Positions 55,311 to 64,000 of a DNA stretch of 64,000 bases are shown piece by piece. Each line of letters begins with the position of its first letter. Position 1 is the first letter of the stretch. The position numbers were made by a program, and so were the translations under genes. The stretch spans positions 1 through 64,000 of the forward strand of contig CALKGE010000011.1 of the NCBI GenBank assembly GCA_938084685.1. The letters are read 5' to 3'. The notes below the pieces were generated by a model, which searched no databases, was not told the origin of the DNA, and saw only the letters and a list, made by a program, of their open reading frames with translations. The DNA comes from an uncultured Pirellulaceae bacterium (GTDB lineage Bacteria; Planctomycetota; Planctomycetia; Pirellulales; Pirellulaceae).

Positions 55311-56900
55311 ATGAATCTCAGGCAACACGGAATCAGTAACTTAAACGTCTACCGCAATCTTGCTCCGGCGGCGCTGTACGAGCATGCCGTCCGGTTTGAC
55401 CAGGCAGAGATTACCGCTTCCGGTGCATTATCCAACCGCTCCTACGAGAAGACAGGCCGCAGCCCACTCGACAAACGAATTGTCGAAAACCCGGAATCCC
55501 GGGATCAGGTCTGGTGGGGTTCGGTTAATATTCCTCTGCCAGAAAAATCCTATCAAACCAATCGTCTGCAGGCCGTTGAATTTCTGGATGCCTGCAACAA
55601 CCTCTACGTGGTCGATGGCTTCGCCGGCTGGGATCCCCAGTATCGCCTTAAGGTGCGAGTCATTTGTGCTCGTCCCTACCACGCACTGTTCATGCACAAC
55701 ATGCTGATTCGGCCAACTGCCGAGGAACTGGAAAATTTCGGCCGCCCCGATTACACCATCCTCAATGCCGGCCAGTGTCCAGCCGACCCGCGTGTCAAAG
55801 GGAACTCCAGTACCACCAGCGTTGCGCTCAATCTGGAATCCAAAGAACTGACCATCCTGGGAACGCAGTATGCCGGTGAGATGAAAAAAGGGATCTTCAC
55901 CATCATGCATTATCTGATGCCCAACTCGGGTATCCTCTCCATGCACTGCAGCGCCAATCAGGGATCGGCCGGTGATGTCGCCCTGTTCTTTGGACTCTCT
56001 GGAACCGGCAAGACCACACTATCGGCCGATGCGTCACGCTCGCTTATCGGAGACGACGAACACTGCTGGACGGACAACGGAGTCTTCAACATCGAAGGAG
56101 GGTGCTATGCCAAGGTGATTAATCTGACAGCCGCCTCTGAACCTGAGATCTATCGTGCCATTCGCTTTGGTACGGTACTGGAAAACACCTTCGTGGAACC
56201 CAGCAGTCGCCATGTCGATTACACGGCCACCGACCTGACTCAGAATACTCGAGCAGCCTACCCCATCCACTTTATCGAAAATGCTGCCAATCCATGTGTA
56301 GGTGGCCACCCCAAGAATATCATCCTGTTAACATGTGATGCTTTCGGAGTCCTGCCACCTGTCGCTCGACTCACGCCCGAACAGGCCAGTTACCATTTCC
56401 TGAATGGATACACTGCTAAAGTAGCGGGAACCGAGATGGGAATCAGTCGACCAGAAGCAACCTTCTCAACCTGCTTCGGTGCAGCCTTTCTCGTACACCA
56501 TCCCCTGCGATACAGTCGCCTGCTTGCTGAAAAAATGACACAGCACAAAACCAATGCCTGGCTGGTAAATACAGGCTGGTCTGGCGGGATCTATGGCGAG
56601 GGCCAACGAATCAGCCTGAATCACACCCGCAAAATTATCAGCGCAATTCATGATGGCACGTTGGCCGATCCACCCACGCGAAGAGAACCTGTCTTTGGTC
56701 TTGAAATTCCTGTCGATGTACCTGGTTGTCCGCAGGATATACTGATCCCGAGCAATACCTGGCGAGACCCACTGCAGTACAAGCAGACCGCAAGTCAGCT
56801 GGCCGATTGTTTCCACGAGAACTTTGCTCAGTATCTTCAGGAAGCAGATAATGCTATCCTTGATGGCGGTCCCACTTTTAAGCTGCGTAAGACCGGCTAA
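55311..56900 (+). CDS. pckA: Phosphoenolpyruvate carboxykinase (ATP)
   Basis: Converts oxaloacetate and ATP to phosphoenolpyruvate, CO2 and ADP; the entry step of gluconeogenesis. The 529-residue ATP-type enzyme has the kinase-1 P-loop GLSGTGKTTLSADASRSLIG, the metal/substrate motif DDEHCWTDNGVFNIEGGCYA, FGTVLENTFVEPSSRHVDY, RAAYPIHFIENAANPC and GYTAKVAGTEMGISRPEATF, and the C-terminal WLVNTGWSGGIYGEGQRISL. All catalytic residues look normal. GGAGTCAGAGAT precedes the ATG. birA follows 42 bases later. Confidence 0.97.
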   Translation: MNLRQHGISNLNVYRNLAPAALYEHAVRFDQAEITASGALSNRSYEKTGRSPLDKRIVENPESRDQVWWGSVNIPLPEKSYQTNRLQAVEFLDACNNLYVVDGFAGWDPQYRLKVRVICARPYHALFMHNMLIRPTAEELENFGRPDYTILNAGQCPADPRVKGNSSTTSVALNLESKELTILGTQYAGEMKKGIFTIMHYLMPNSGILSMHCSANQGSAGDVALFFGLSGTGKTTLSADASRSLIGDDEHCWTDNGVFNIEGGCYAKVINLTAASEPEIYRAIRFGTVLENTFVEPSSRHVDYTATDLTQNTRAAYPIHFIENAANPCVGGHPKNIILLTCDAFGVLPPVARLTPEQASYHFLNGYTAKVAGTEMGISRPEATFSTCFGAAFLVHHPLRYSRLLAEKMTQHKTNAWLVNTGWSGGIYGEGQRISLNHTRKIISAIHDGTLADPPTRREPVFGLEIPVDVPGCPQDILIPSNTWRDPLQYKQTASQLADCFHENFAQYLQEADNAILDGGPTFKLRKTG

Positions 56901-56942
56901 TTCTGGACACTACCCGCCTACTGCTTGTCAGGATTCTATAAC

Positions 56943-57719
56943 ATGGCCGGTTTGGCTTTTGACCTTCTCCGACTTCGTCGTGATACCTTTCTGGAATCGA
57001 TTGAGTACTTCGAGAAAGTGGAATCCACCAATACCGAAGCACTCAAACGGATCCAGTCCGAGCCGGACTGGAATAATGTGCTGGTGCTGGCAGCCGAGCA
57101 AACTGCCGGACGGGGGCGAGGAAATCACCGCTGGCATGCTACCACCGGAGCGCTCACCTTCTCACTTATCCGTCACTTTCCCCATCTCAGCGGCAACGAA
57201 CTGGCGACGCTTGCGCTTGCCACCGGCATTGGTGTGGCAGAGGCTCTGCAGTCACGGACTTTTACTTCGATCCAACTGAAGTGGCCCAACGATCTGTTCG
57301 CCGACGGATGTAAATTGGGAGGCATCCTGATCGAAACGAATCCGTCCAGCCCTCAAACGCCCGTCATCGGAATCGGGTTGAATATCAACAATTCCATGAG
57401 TCAGCATGCCCCATCGGACCTTGCTGCCCCGGCTATCTCTTTAATTGATTTAATCGGCACAAGCAGTTGTCTTACCGATGTCCTGCTGAGCCTACTCGGG
57501 CATTTGAATGACATTTACAGACAACTTGATGCAAAAACAGCTGATATTCCGGCTCTCTGGAATCCGCGGTGTATGTTAAATGGTAGCGAGGTGGATTTCG
57601 TACAGGGTAATCAGCGTTATCAGGGGACCTGCCATGGAGTGCAGGCTGACGGAGCGTTATTATTGGAAATAGACGACGAAATCCGACCTTTTTATTCAGG
57701 CTCTGTTGTAAGTTCCTAG
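56943..57719 (+). CDS. birA: Biotin-[acetyl-CoA-carboxylase] ligase, single-domain type
   Basis: Attaches biotin to biotin carboxyl carrier protein through biotinyl-AMP. The 258-residue protein has the catalytic core ESTNTEALKRIQS, LAAEQTAGRGRGNHRWHATT (GRGRxxRxW), SIQLKWPNDLFADGCKLGGI and GIGLNINNSM. It lacks the N-terminal winged-helix DNA-binding domain of E. coli BirA, so it is probably not the biotin operon repressor. A C-terminal SH3-like domain is present (GVQADGALLLEIDDEIRPFY). The ATG at 56943 is preferred over TTG 56925. Confidence 0.93.
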   Translation: MAGLAFDLLRLRRDTFLESIEYFEKVESTNTEALKRIQSEPDWNNVLVLAAEQTAGRGRGNHRWHATTGALTFSLIRHFPHLSGNELATLALATGIGVAEALQSRTFTSIQLKWPNDLFADGCKLGGILIETNPSSPQTPVIGIGLNINNSMSQHAPSDLAAPAISLIDLIGTSSCLTDVLLSLLGHLNDIYRQLDAKTADIPALWNPRCMLNGSEVDFVQGNQRYQGTCHGVQADGALLLEIDDEIRPFYSGSVVSS

Positions 57720-57812
57720 AACGAACCAACACCAAACTTCGTACTACGGCAATACCTTGACGAGCCCGTCAAATTTCCGTTTTATCGCACCACATATTCT
57801 TCCGGTTAGGCC

Positions 57813-60800
57813 ATGTCAGATACCGCAGTGTCTCTCAAAACGAAATCTCTGGAAACACCTAAATTGCTGGCACTCATTTGCTTTGTGCTCTCAGGTTTTG
57901 CAGCGATTATTTACGGAATCAGCTGGATTCACAAAGTCACAATCCTGGTAGGCAGAACAACTTACGCTGTCAGTATTGTCCTGACCGTCTTCCTGGCTGG
58001 ACTTGCCATTGGAAGCCATCTCGTCGGGAAACGCTCCAGACAACAGGCCGCTCCGCTGAAGCTCTTCGGTAAACTTGAAATTGCTTTGGGAGTGCTCTCT
58101 GTCCTGAGTGTCTTTCTGCTTCCGTTGATGGACGCCATTTACACATCCATGTATGACTCCATCCGCGGTTCCCTTCTCACGTCACTCGTGGCCCAGGGGG
58201 GGCTGATTAGCGTCTGCTTATTTCCGCCCGCCATTCTCCTGGGAGCTGCGCTTCCCCTGTTCAGTCGTCAGTTTATACGTCAACAGAACGGAGTCCTCCA
58301 TTCAGTCAGCTGGCTCTACGCTCTATACACCCTCGGTGCAGTCATCGGTACCGTCCTCAGTGGTTTCCTGCTGCTACCAAACTTCGGAATTAACACCTCG
58401 ATCTTTCTTGCTGGTGGTATCCACCTTGTCATCGGCATGGTCGCACTTCAGCTCAAGCTACCAGACTCGTCCTCCCTGGAGCAGGAAGAACCTTCCGGGG
58501 AAACCGACTTGGCGGCTGCCAAAGAGAAGTCCCGAGCGATGGGATGGGTTTTTGCTCTGGCAGGATTCGCCACTTTAGGTAACGCAGTCGTCTGGACTCG
58601 GTTTCTCACATTACTGATGGACAGTAATGTCTACACGGTCACGCTGATGTTGACAGTAATTCTGTCGGGCATCGCGTTAGGCAGTTTATTTGTCACTGGG
58701 ATCAAATCTGATTTCAAACGTAATACGTTCCTGTTCGGCGTGCTGCAGATACTAAGCGGACTGATTACCTTTGCCATTGTTATGGCACCAGCTGAAATTG
58801 TCTGGATCAACTTTTTGGAGAAATTTGGGACCGCCGGACTGAGTCAACAATTATTGCTCATCAGCTTGATTATGCTTGTTCCTTCCGTCATGACAGGGAT
58901 GGCCTTTCCGCTGGGCATTCGTTTGGCCAATTCCAGCACCGGTGACATTGGTGCTGATGCCGGGCGTTTAACTGCTTTGAATATGTTGGGAGGCGTCGCT
59001 GGCTTACTCCTGGTTGGCCTGCTGATTCTGCCTCGTCTAGGACTCGAAAACGCCGTTGCCCTGACCAGCGTATGTGGCGTGATTGCCGGCTTTCTGGCAT
59101 GGATGAAACTGGAAGAGGGACGACTGATGGAAAATCGTGTCGCCTGGATTCTGATTGTCGCACTGGCCTTTGTCGGAATACGCATGTCCAGCAACAGCAT
59201 GTTTATTCAACGTACCCGTATCCCCTTCGACATGCTCAGTCAGGGGCGTCAGATTCCGACTCTGGACGGAACAAATCTGGCCCTCATCGAAGGTGTCAAT
59301 TCCTTTATTGCTGTCATTGAAAACAATGACTTGTTCGAACTACACATTGATAAACAATGGCACGGTAATTCCAAGAAAACGCAGCAGTTCATGGCTGGGC
59401 ATATTCCATCACTGGTTCACGGAGCTCCCAAAAGTGTTTGTGTCGTAGGACTTGGCACCGGACAAACCGCGCAGCGATTCCTGATGCATAACATTGAGCA
59501 ACTGCATCTGGTGGATCCTGAAGCGGAACTCGAACCGCTGCTCATCCGCTTTTTCAACGGAGACTGGCTGACCGAGGGTAGCGTCGCACGCCAACGCACT
59601 GAAATTGAAATGATCATCGAAGATGGACGAAATTACCTCACTCACACAGGAGCCAAATACGACATCGTCTCCGTTGAGGTCGGCAAAGTATTCCAGCCAG
59701 GCGTGGCAAGTTACTATACCCACGAATTCTATCAAGCTGCCCGCCAACGTCTCCATGAAGGTGGTGTGCTTTCCCAATTGATCCCGCTCGAATATCTCAC
59801 TTTGCCGGACTTCCAGTCTGCAGTGGCTACGTTTCTGCAGACATTCCCGAATTCCCAGCTCTGGTACAACACGTCAGAATTATTGCTGCTGGGAATCAAT
59901 GGAGAGGAAACTGCGACATTTACACGAGATGAAATCAGTCAGAAATTCGACGCGCAAGCCAACCCGATGTTCATGAACGACCTCAAATACCGCCACTGGG
60001 GAGGTCCTGAACATCAACTAGCCAACCCAGACGTCTTTCTGTCCAGCTTTCTGGCCAGTGGTCCGCAACTCAAGCAAATGGTAGCAACCACCAGTTCGGA
60101 ACTACTCCATGACGATCAACCTCGTCTCGACTACCGCGGCAGTGAATCGCTCGATTTCTATCGTCCGGTGCTGGACGCGATCCGAGATCATCTTACACCA
60201 GTGTCAACCATTATCCCTGATCTGTCCGATGCCCTTGCGGGACGCTGTCACGTACTGAGACAACACAATCTCTCTCATGTTGAAGCCAATGCTTACAGCG
60301 ACGCTGCAAAAGTCAAATATACCTTTGGCCTATACGATGATGCCGTCGCCTATCTCAAGCATGCGCTAACGCTGAATCCTAATTTCGCCGAAGCCAATCA
60401 TGACCTGGCCCTCATGCTGCAACGTATTCTGGGAATAAAAAGAGAATCGGGTGAAATCAAAGACCAGGCGGGGACAGCCAGATACCTCGATGACGCGCGT
60501 GCTTTTCTGTTCCGCACCACCGAAATCGACAACGATCACTATAAAGCGCATTCAACGTTGGCAACGATCGCCTTTCAGGAGCGGAATATCCTGGCCAGTG
60601 TATATCACCTGGAGCAAGCAGTCCGCGTAACCATGCCTGCTCCTGTCGGTGAAGACGTCCTGAATTCACACCCTGACGACCTTGAGTCTCTGATCTTTCT
60701 GGCCACCGTCTATGCAATGTCCCCGGACGCTCAACTTCAGAACCCCGAAAAGGCGTTGGTGATGGTCGAAGCAGGACTGCAAGGGGCGGAAGTATCGGTC

Positions 60801-61145
60801 ATCCAAAAGGCTCAATTGATTTCAACTCAGGCTGCCGCAAATGCCATGCTGGGCGAATTTGATTTGGCAAAACGACAGATCTCAAATGCCATGAATATGA
60901 TCGAACAATTCACGCAGGAACTTGCTGTATTGCAAGGCATCAGCGAAGCGGAAGCTGGGCGTGTTTATGAAGAGTTCATGACCGATCTTACGATTCGCCT
61001 GGCCCGCTATAACGAAGGAAAACTTCTCCTGAATTCGTCCATGGCTTTGCCACGTCAAGCACCGGTAGAAAACCAGCTCGACTTAAACAACCTTCAGGTG
61101 CCGGTCCTGCCTCAAGGTGAAAACCTGAACAACCAGAGCAAGTAA
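57813..61145 (+). CDS. Fused MFS-like / spermidine-synthase-like / TPR protein
   Basis: A 1110-residue membrane protein in three parts. Residues 1-460 hold about 12-14 hydrophobic helices in two halves, of the type found in fused MFS/spermidine synthase proteins (VFLAGLAIGSHLVGKRSRQQ; ALNMLGGVAGLLLVGLLILP). Residues about 490-710 are a polyamine-synthase-like Rossmann domain: SVCVVGLGTGQTAQRFLMHN (SAM-type glycine loop), LHLVDPEAELEPLLIRFF, IIEDGRNYLTHTGAKYDIVS and EFYQAARQRLHEGGVLSQLI. The aspartates that bind putrescine are not clearly conserved, so polyamine synthesis is not claimed. The rest is helical with TPR-like repeats (AVAYLKHALTLNPNFAEANH) and a Gln/Asn tail. The role of these fusions is unknown. 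Confidence 0.85.
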   Translation: MSDTAVSLKTKSLETPKLLALICFVLSGFAAIIYGISWIHKVTILVGRTTYAVSIVLTVFLAGLAIGSHLVGKRSRQQAAPLKLFGKLEIALGVLSVLSVFLLPLMDAIYTSMYDSIRGSLLTSLVAQGGLISVCLFPPAILLGAALPLFSRQFIRQQNGVLHSVSWLYALYTLGAVIGTVLSGFLLLPNFGINTSIFLAGGIHLVIGMVALQLKLPDSSSLEQEEPSGETDLAAAKEKSRAMGWVFALAGFATLGNAVVWTRFLTLLMDSNVYTVTLMLTVILSGIALGSLFVTGIKSDFKRNTFLFGVLQILSGLITFAIVMAPAEIVWINFLEKFGTAGLSQQLLLISLIMLVPSVMTGMAFPLGIRLANSSTGDIGADAGRLTALNMLGGVAGLLLVGLLILPRLGLENAVALTSVCGVIAGFLAWMKLEEGRLMENRVAWILIVALAFVGIRMSSNSMFIQRTRIPFDMLSQGRQIPTLDGTNLALIEGVNSFIAVIENNDLFELHIDKQWHGNSKKTQQFMAGHIPSLVHGAPKSVCVVGLGTGQTAQRFLMHNIEQLHLVDPEAELEPLLIRFFNGDWLTEGSVARQRTEIEMIIEDGRNYLTHTGAKYDIVSVEVGKVFQPGVASYYTHEFYQAARQRLHEGGVLSQLIPLEYLTLPDFQSAVATFLQTFPNSQLWYNTSELLLLGINGEETATFTRDEISQKFDAQANPMFMNDLKYRHWGGPEHQLANPDVFLSSFLASGPQLKQMVATTSSELLHDDQPRLDYRGSESLDFYRPVLDAIRDHLTPVSTIIPDLSDALAGRCHVLRQHNLSHVEANAYSDAAKVKYTFGLYDDAVAYLKHALTLNPNFAEANHDLALMLQRILGIKRESGEIKDQAGTARYLDDARAFLFRTTEIDNDHYKAHSTLATIAFQERNILASVYHLEQAVRVTMPAPVGEDVLNSHPDDLESLIFLATVYAMSPDAQLQNPEKALVMVEAGLQGAEVSVIQKAQLISTQAAANAMLGEFDLAKRQISNAMNMIEQFTQELAVLQGISEAEAGRVYEEFMTDLTIRLARYNEGKLLLNSSMALPRQAPVENQLDLNNLQVPVLPQGENLNNQSK

Positions 61146-61151
61146 ACCGGG

Positions 61152-62081
61152 TTAGTCGTCCGCTTTCAACTGCTTGACTCGGCCTCCTTCACTGACAATG
61201 GCAGGCGCACGAGGAGCATCGTCAATCAGATCGTTGTTTTTCAATCTGATTTCACTGAATCCTTCGGTACGAACCTGGGCTTTACCGTTATTGCCAACCA
61301 GGCATGCTTCGATAGTAACACGTGATGCACCACCGACACTGATTCCACTACGTCCGTTGCCTCTGGCAGTCACACCCAACACGCTCGCTCCGAAAACGTT
61401 GTCATGCGCATTGATTCCGTCCAGCTGGAACCCCTGTACGATGAAACCACGTACGGTAACGTTGCGACAATTGACAAGCGTTATTCCGACGCGCCGCGTG
61501 TTATAAGTAAGATCGTAATCGCGGGGTAATTTCGTTCTCTCTGTCTTAAAGTAGATTTTCCGATTGAAGAGACACCACTGGTGCTCTTCGAGTTCCGGAA
61601 GTTGCTCACTATCTACCGCCACATCGACCTGCGTCGCAGGTTTATTGTCCAAATAGAGAATCGTGAAGGGCGAGGGAGCCGGCATACTGTAAACATTGTC
61701 AGCTGACAATTCCCAGGAATCGTCATCGACCTCCGTTCGACCGTCCAGCACCACTCCGTCACCCAGTAATTGAAAACTCTTGCCAATTAGCCCGCTGTTA
61801 TTTCCTCCTTGAAGCGAAACACTCTCACGGTAAGGATCTCCCGTGTTGGCGACGTGAATGGTGTCGCCTTTGCCGGCCAACTGAAGAGCTCGTGAAATTG
61901 AACGAACCGGTCCACTCTTACTGCCGGTTCCAGTCGGGACCAGACCGTCCTGGGCATCATTGCCAGTGACATTATTGACGTAGAGATCCCGCGCATCAGC
62001 TTCGTAGGCCAGATTGAAGGTCAGCGTTAAACAGGCAACCAGCCAACATGACTTTCTAATCCAATGATTTCTCGCATCCAT
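61152..62081 (-). CDS. Exported right-handed parallel beta-helix protein
   Basis: A roughly 310-residue exported protein. Signal SCWLVACLTLTFNLAYEADA is followed by RDLYVNNVTGNDAQDGLVPT, the usual start of planctomycete beta-helix proteins (YVxNxxGxDxxxG), then SISRALQLAGKGDTIHVANT. Beta-helix rungs follow: NCRNVTVRGFIVQGFQLDGI, NVFGASVLGVTARGNGRSGI, GASRVTIEACLVGNNGKAQV, FSEIRLKNNDLID. Such folds bind or cleave polysaccharides; no lyase residues can be named. The start at 62081 is chosen because the signal peptide begins there; the frame opens at 62237, overlapping the flippase gene end, but the extra 52 residues look non-coding. Confidence 0.82.
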   Translation of the reverse strand: MDARNHWIRKSCWLVACLTLTFNLAYEADARDLYVNNVTGNDAQDGLVPTGTGSKSGPVRSISRALQLAGKGDTIHVANTGDPYRESVSLQGGNNSGLIGKSFQLLGDGVVLDGRTEVDDDSWELSADNVYSMPAPSPFTILYLDNKPATQVDVAVDSEQLPELEEHQWCLFNRKIYFKTERTKLPRDYDLTYNTRRVGITLVNCRNVTVRGFIVQGFQLDGINAHDNVFGASVLGVTARGNGRSGISVGGASRVTIEACLVGNNGKAQVRTEGFSEIRLKNNDLIDDAPRAPAIVSEGGRVKQLKADD

Positions 62082-62229
62082 ACGACCACAACGCTCCCGA
62101 TTCCATAAAACAGGTTCAAGCCTGAATTGTCCGAAAAAGCGAGCTTTAAGAGAAGGCCAAATCGGTGGAGGATCTGGGAAGCTGCCTGTTTGAAGAAGAC
62201 GTCCGAAATGTCTCAGGCTGCAAGTTTGG

Positions 62230-63249
62230 TCAGGCATCGATCTCGGCAGGAAGTTCTTCGATCTCTTTCCTGCTGTTGAGATAATAGACCACGCCGATCA
62301 GGGCATTGATAATCGTCACGAGTCGGAATCCCAGAGCGACGGCCAGGCCCGAGCCGGCATCATATCCACCCTCCACATACATCTTGGAAAACATGACTTC
62401 AAACGCTCCAATACCACCGGGCAAGGGTACAGACGCAGCCAGATTCGACATGGGTGAAATCACCAGGTGCTGTACAAAATTGGGATGGATGACGCTCAGC
62501 CCCATCGCAATCACGAAAACACTGAGAGCAAAAAAGCAATGAACGATGGTAGTCATTAACGTCAGGCAGATGAGCAGTACTGGCTGACTGCGATACGTAT
62601 AGATAGCGAAGGTCAGCTTCCGTAGAGTACCACCGATTCGCGGAATACGCTCCAGCCTGTTTTGGATGGCATTACCGGTCAGAGCGGGTACAAAGATGAA
62701 TAGCAGCCCGACAACCGCTCCGATCATCGAGATCGCCAGTGAAACTTCTGAGATCTTTTTCAATGCCACTGCTGTTTCCTGAACTCCATCTGTAGCCTGG
62801 CTCCCGGCAAAGGAGGCGATGGCACAGACAACCGTTAAGGCGTAGAGCCCCATCACTCGATCCAGCAACACGGAAGAAACGGCTTCCGGTTTTTTGTCGG
62901 GTCGTTCGCGGGAAATAAAGATCGCTTTGATTGCGTCTCCACCTACGACGCCGAGCGAAAGGAAATTGGAGAAGTAACCAATGAACCCCAGACGAAAAGC
63001 GTCCTTGAGTTTGAAGTCAATATCGAGCGCTCGCACGAGAAAAAACCAACGAATGAAAGTAAGCGAAAGCCCAAGCAGTGCCACCAGAAGCCCGAATACC
63101 AGATACATGACGTTCCAGCTTTCGCGATTTTCCCAGACGGATTTGAAACTTTCCGAATCTTTCCCGGTCAGAACCTGATAGATCAGGAAGGCAACAATCC
63201 CCAGAGCGACCGTATATTTGGCCACGGCAATCACAATTTTCTTATTCAC
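62230..63249 (-). CDS. Lysylphosphatidylglycerol synthase transmembrane-like (UPF0104) flippase family protein
   Basis: A 339-residue inner-membrane protein with about eight hydrophobic helices. Recognisable family parts are LLVALLGLSLTFIRWFFLVR, AFRLGFIGYFSNFLSLGVVG-GDAIKA, SSVLLDRVMGLYALTVVCAI and LAASVPLPGGIGAFEVMF. This last P-x-P-G-G-x-G-x-x-E motif is the hallmark of LPG_synthase_TM/YbhN proteins. Members flip or synthesise modified lipids; this one lacks the cytosolic lysyltransferase domain, so a flippase or polysaccharide-export role is the more likely. The start is GTG at 63249 after GGATGAAATT. Confidence 0.88.
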   Translation of the reverse strand: MNKKIVIAVAKYTVALGIVAFLIYQVLTGKDSESFKSVWENRESWNVMYLVFGLLVALLGLSLTFIRWFFLVRALDIDFKLKDAFRLGFIGYFSNFLSLGVVGGDAIKAIFISRERPDKKPEAVSSVLLDRVMGLYALTVVCAIASFAGSQATDGVQETAVALKKISEVSLAISMIGAVVGLLFIFVPALTGNAIQNRLERIPRIGGTLRKLTFAIYTYRSQPVLLICLTLMTTIVHCFFALSVFVIAMGLSVIHPNFVQHLVISPMSNLAASVPLPGGIGAFEVMFSKMYVEGGYDAGSGLAVALGFRLVTIINALIGVVYYLNSRKEIEELPAEIDA

Positions 63250-63384
63250 AATTTCATCCGATTTAACTGGCCGAGCGGAACATGGCTGAGGTGGTTGACA
63301 GTTGAGGCCACCCTAGTTAATTTCAAGTACTCACATACCTGTTTGGATGTTTCGGCATTCGACCCGCATGTAGTTTATTCAAAC

Positions 63385-63457
63385 GGGGGATTAGCTCAGC
63401 TGGGAGAGCGTTTGGCTGGCAGCCAAAAGGTCAGGGGTTCGAGTCCCCTATCCTCCA
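63385..63457 (+). tRNA. tRNA-Ala, anticodon GGC
   Basis: The 73 bases fold as a cloverleaf: acceptor GGGGGAT/ATCCTCC (one G-T), D-arm GCTC...GAGC, anticodon stem TTTGG/CCAAA with loop CTGGCAG, T-arm AGGGG-TTCGAGT-CCCCT and discriminator A. The anticodon GGC reads GCC/GCT (alanine). CCA is not encoded. A terminator follows at once. Confidence 0.97.
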
Positions 63458-63463
63458 CTTGCC

Positions 63464-63496
63464 AAAGCACTTGTGATTTTTCACGAGTGCTTTTTT
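63464..63496 (+). terminator. Rho-independent terminator of tRNA-Ala
   Basis: AAAGCACTTGTGA and TCACGAGTGCTTT form a 13-position stem with one T-G wobble and a TTTT loop, running into TTTTTT. It lies 6 bases after the tRNA. Confidence 0.92.
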
Positions 63497-63708
63497 CTTT
63501 TGATGCTACAGTTTTCTCGCTGCTCAAAACACCAGAGAGCAGCCAAGAAAAAGTTCTGAGCCAAAATAAGCTTCTCGAATTCTCGTCAGCGGTCACCCAC
63601 CCACCGCCTCAAAAATGACCGAAGCAGGTGTCAAAAATCTGTTAGTTCCCAGATATCCGGAAAGATCCATTCTGAGGACGGGGAAGATGCATAAATCCAT
63701 GTTTTTTT

Positions 63709-64000
63709 GTGATCTGTGTTGTTGGCTTCATGGTTTTAATCGTGTGCAGCTTTGTTTCTCGTTTTATTTCCAGGTGGTATAACACCGAGCAAGAGACGGA
63801 AGAGACGCAAGAGACGCAAGGACCGTCGAAAATTCACTCCTACGTTTCTCAGAACGACATCCACGGAGTTCAGCAAGAACTTGAAAATGGAGTGTCCGTT
63901 GATACCTGAGATGAGAAGGGCTCCACACCGCTGGCTTATGCAGCAAGCGACCCTCACGTCAGCGAAGAGCTGTTGCAATTGCTGATCGAAACCGGAGCTG
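63709..64000 (+). pseudogene. Ankyrin-repeat membrane protein with internal TGA, cut by the window end
   Basis: From GTG 63709 or ATG 63730 the frame codes a hydrophobic anchor (VGFMVLIVCSFVSRFIS), a Thr/Glu/Gln-rich linker with a short repeat (ETEETQETQ), and the start of an ankyrin-type helix pair (VSQNDIHGVQQELENGVSVD). A TGA at 63907-63909 interrupts it. In the same frame after it come DEKGSTPLAYAAS and EELLQLLIETGA, the rest of an ankyrin repeat (D-x-x-G-x-T-P-L-x-x-A). A single CGA-to-TGA change would repair it. No SECIS-like hairpin follows and the position is a surface loop, so this looks like a nonsense mutation or sequence error in a gene that continues past the window. Confidence 0.6.

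Noticed and set aside
63907-63909. Selenocysteine at the TGA of the ankyrin-repeat gene
   Set aside because: No SECIS-like hairpin at the right distance, and the position is a non-redox loop of an ankyrin repeat.

Overview
The window is chromosomal DNA from a planctomycete-like bacterium, most probably of the Planctomycetaceae/Gimesia-Rubinisphaera type. This is an inference from gene content. It carries the protein classes that crowd planctomycete genomes: PQQ-like beta-propellers, a DUF1573 protein, a very large secreted vWA protein, an EF-hand protein with about nine calcium loops, a thioredoxin-NHL fusion, an SUMF1/FGE-like domain protein, a zinc-ribbon membrane protein with acidic linkers, a parallel beta-helix protein and a fused MFS/spermidine-synthase/TPR protein. 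Base composition is moderate and even. I see no insertion sequence, integrase, phage gene, CRISPR array or rRNA, so this looks like stable core chromosome rather than an island.

Layout. 1-7.4 kb: the end of an anti-sigma-type ATPase, then a leftward run: NAD synthetase, an FGE-like protein, a membrane-anchored START-like protein, an MFS transporter, a VOC protein, a sugar-isomerase-like TIM barrel and tRNA-Lys(TTT). 7.4-12 kb: a secreted PQQ propeller, a divergent peroxiredoxin whose catalytic cysteine codon is TGA, ligA and a small membrane protein. 12-17.2 kb: a tightly spaced rightward unit of a UvrA-family protein, an unknown protein and a ThiF/MoeB-like E1 enzyme. 17.4-22.1 kb: a sugar ABC importer (lipoprotein binding protein, double ATPase, oversized permease) followed by a tiny lipoprotein. 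22.2-27.7 kb: a leftward 2-hydroxyacid oxidation operon (lhgO, glcD, glcE, glcF). 27.8-30.4 kb: an S41 protease overlapping tsaD. 30.4-41 kb: the giant vWA protein, an SLC13-type transporter, an HtrA protease, the EF-hand protein and an RlmM-like methyltransferase. 41-45 kb: the leftward ffh-rpsP-trmD-rplS-yraN translation/secretion cluster, lacking rimM and rnhB. 45-57.7 kb: thioredoxin-NHL lipoprotein, DUF1573 protein, amidase, zinc-ribbon protein, M32 carboxypeptidase, CPBP protease with a sialidase-like protein, then ATP-type pckA and birA. 57.8-64 kb: the MFS/spermidine-synthase fusion, a beta-helix protein, an LPG-synthase-like flippase, tRNA-Ala(GGC), and a broken ankyrin-repeat gene running off the window.

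The most striking observation is the peroxiredoxin at 8917-9516. An in-frame TGA at 9118-9120 sits exactly where the peroxidatic cysteine belongs, the reading frame continues with normal peroxiredoxin sequence to a proper stop, and a bulged hairpin lies at bacterial-SECIS distance. This is best read as a selenoprotein that automated gene callers would split or miss. Other points worth a second look are the roughly 225-residue insertion in the sugar permease, the terminator placed between binding-protein and ATPase genes, the Ala/Glu repeat tail on ribosomal protein S16, the domain architecture of the 1330-residue vWA protein, the small unlisted lipoprotein, several short tandem repeats or palindromes between genes, and the ankyrin gene with an internal TGA that does not look like selenocysteine.
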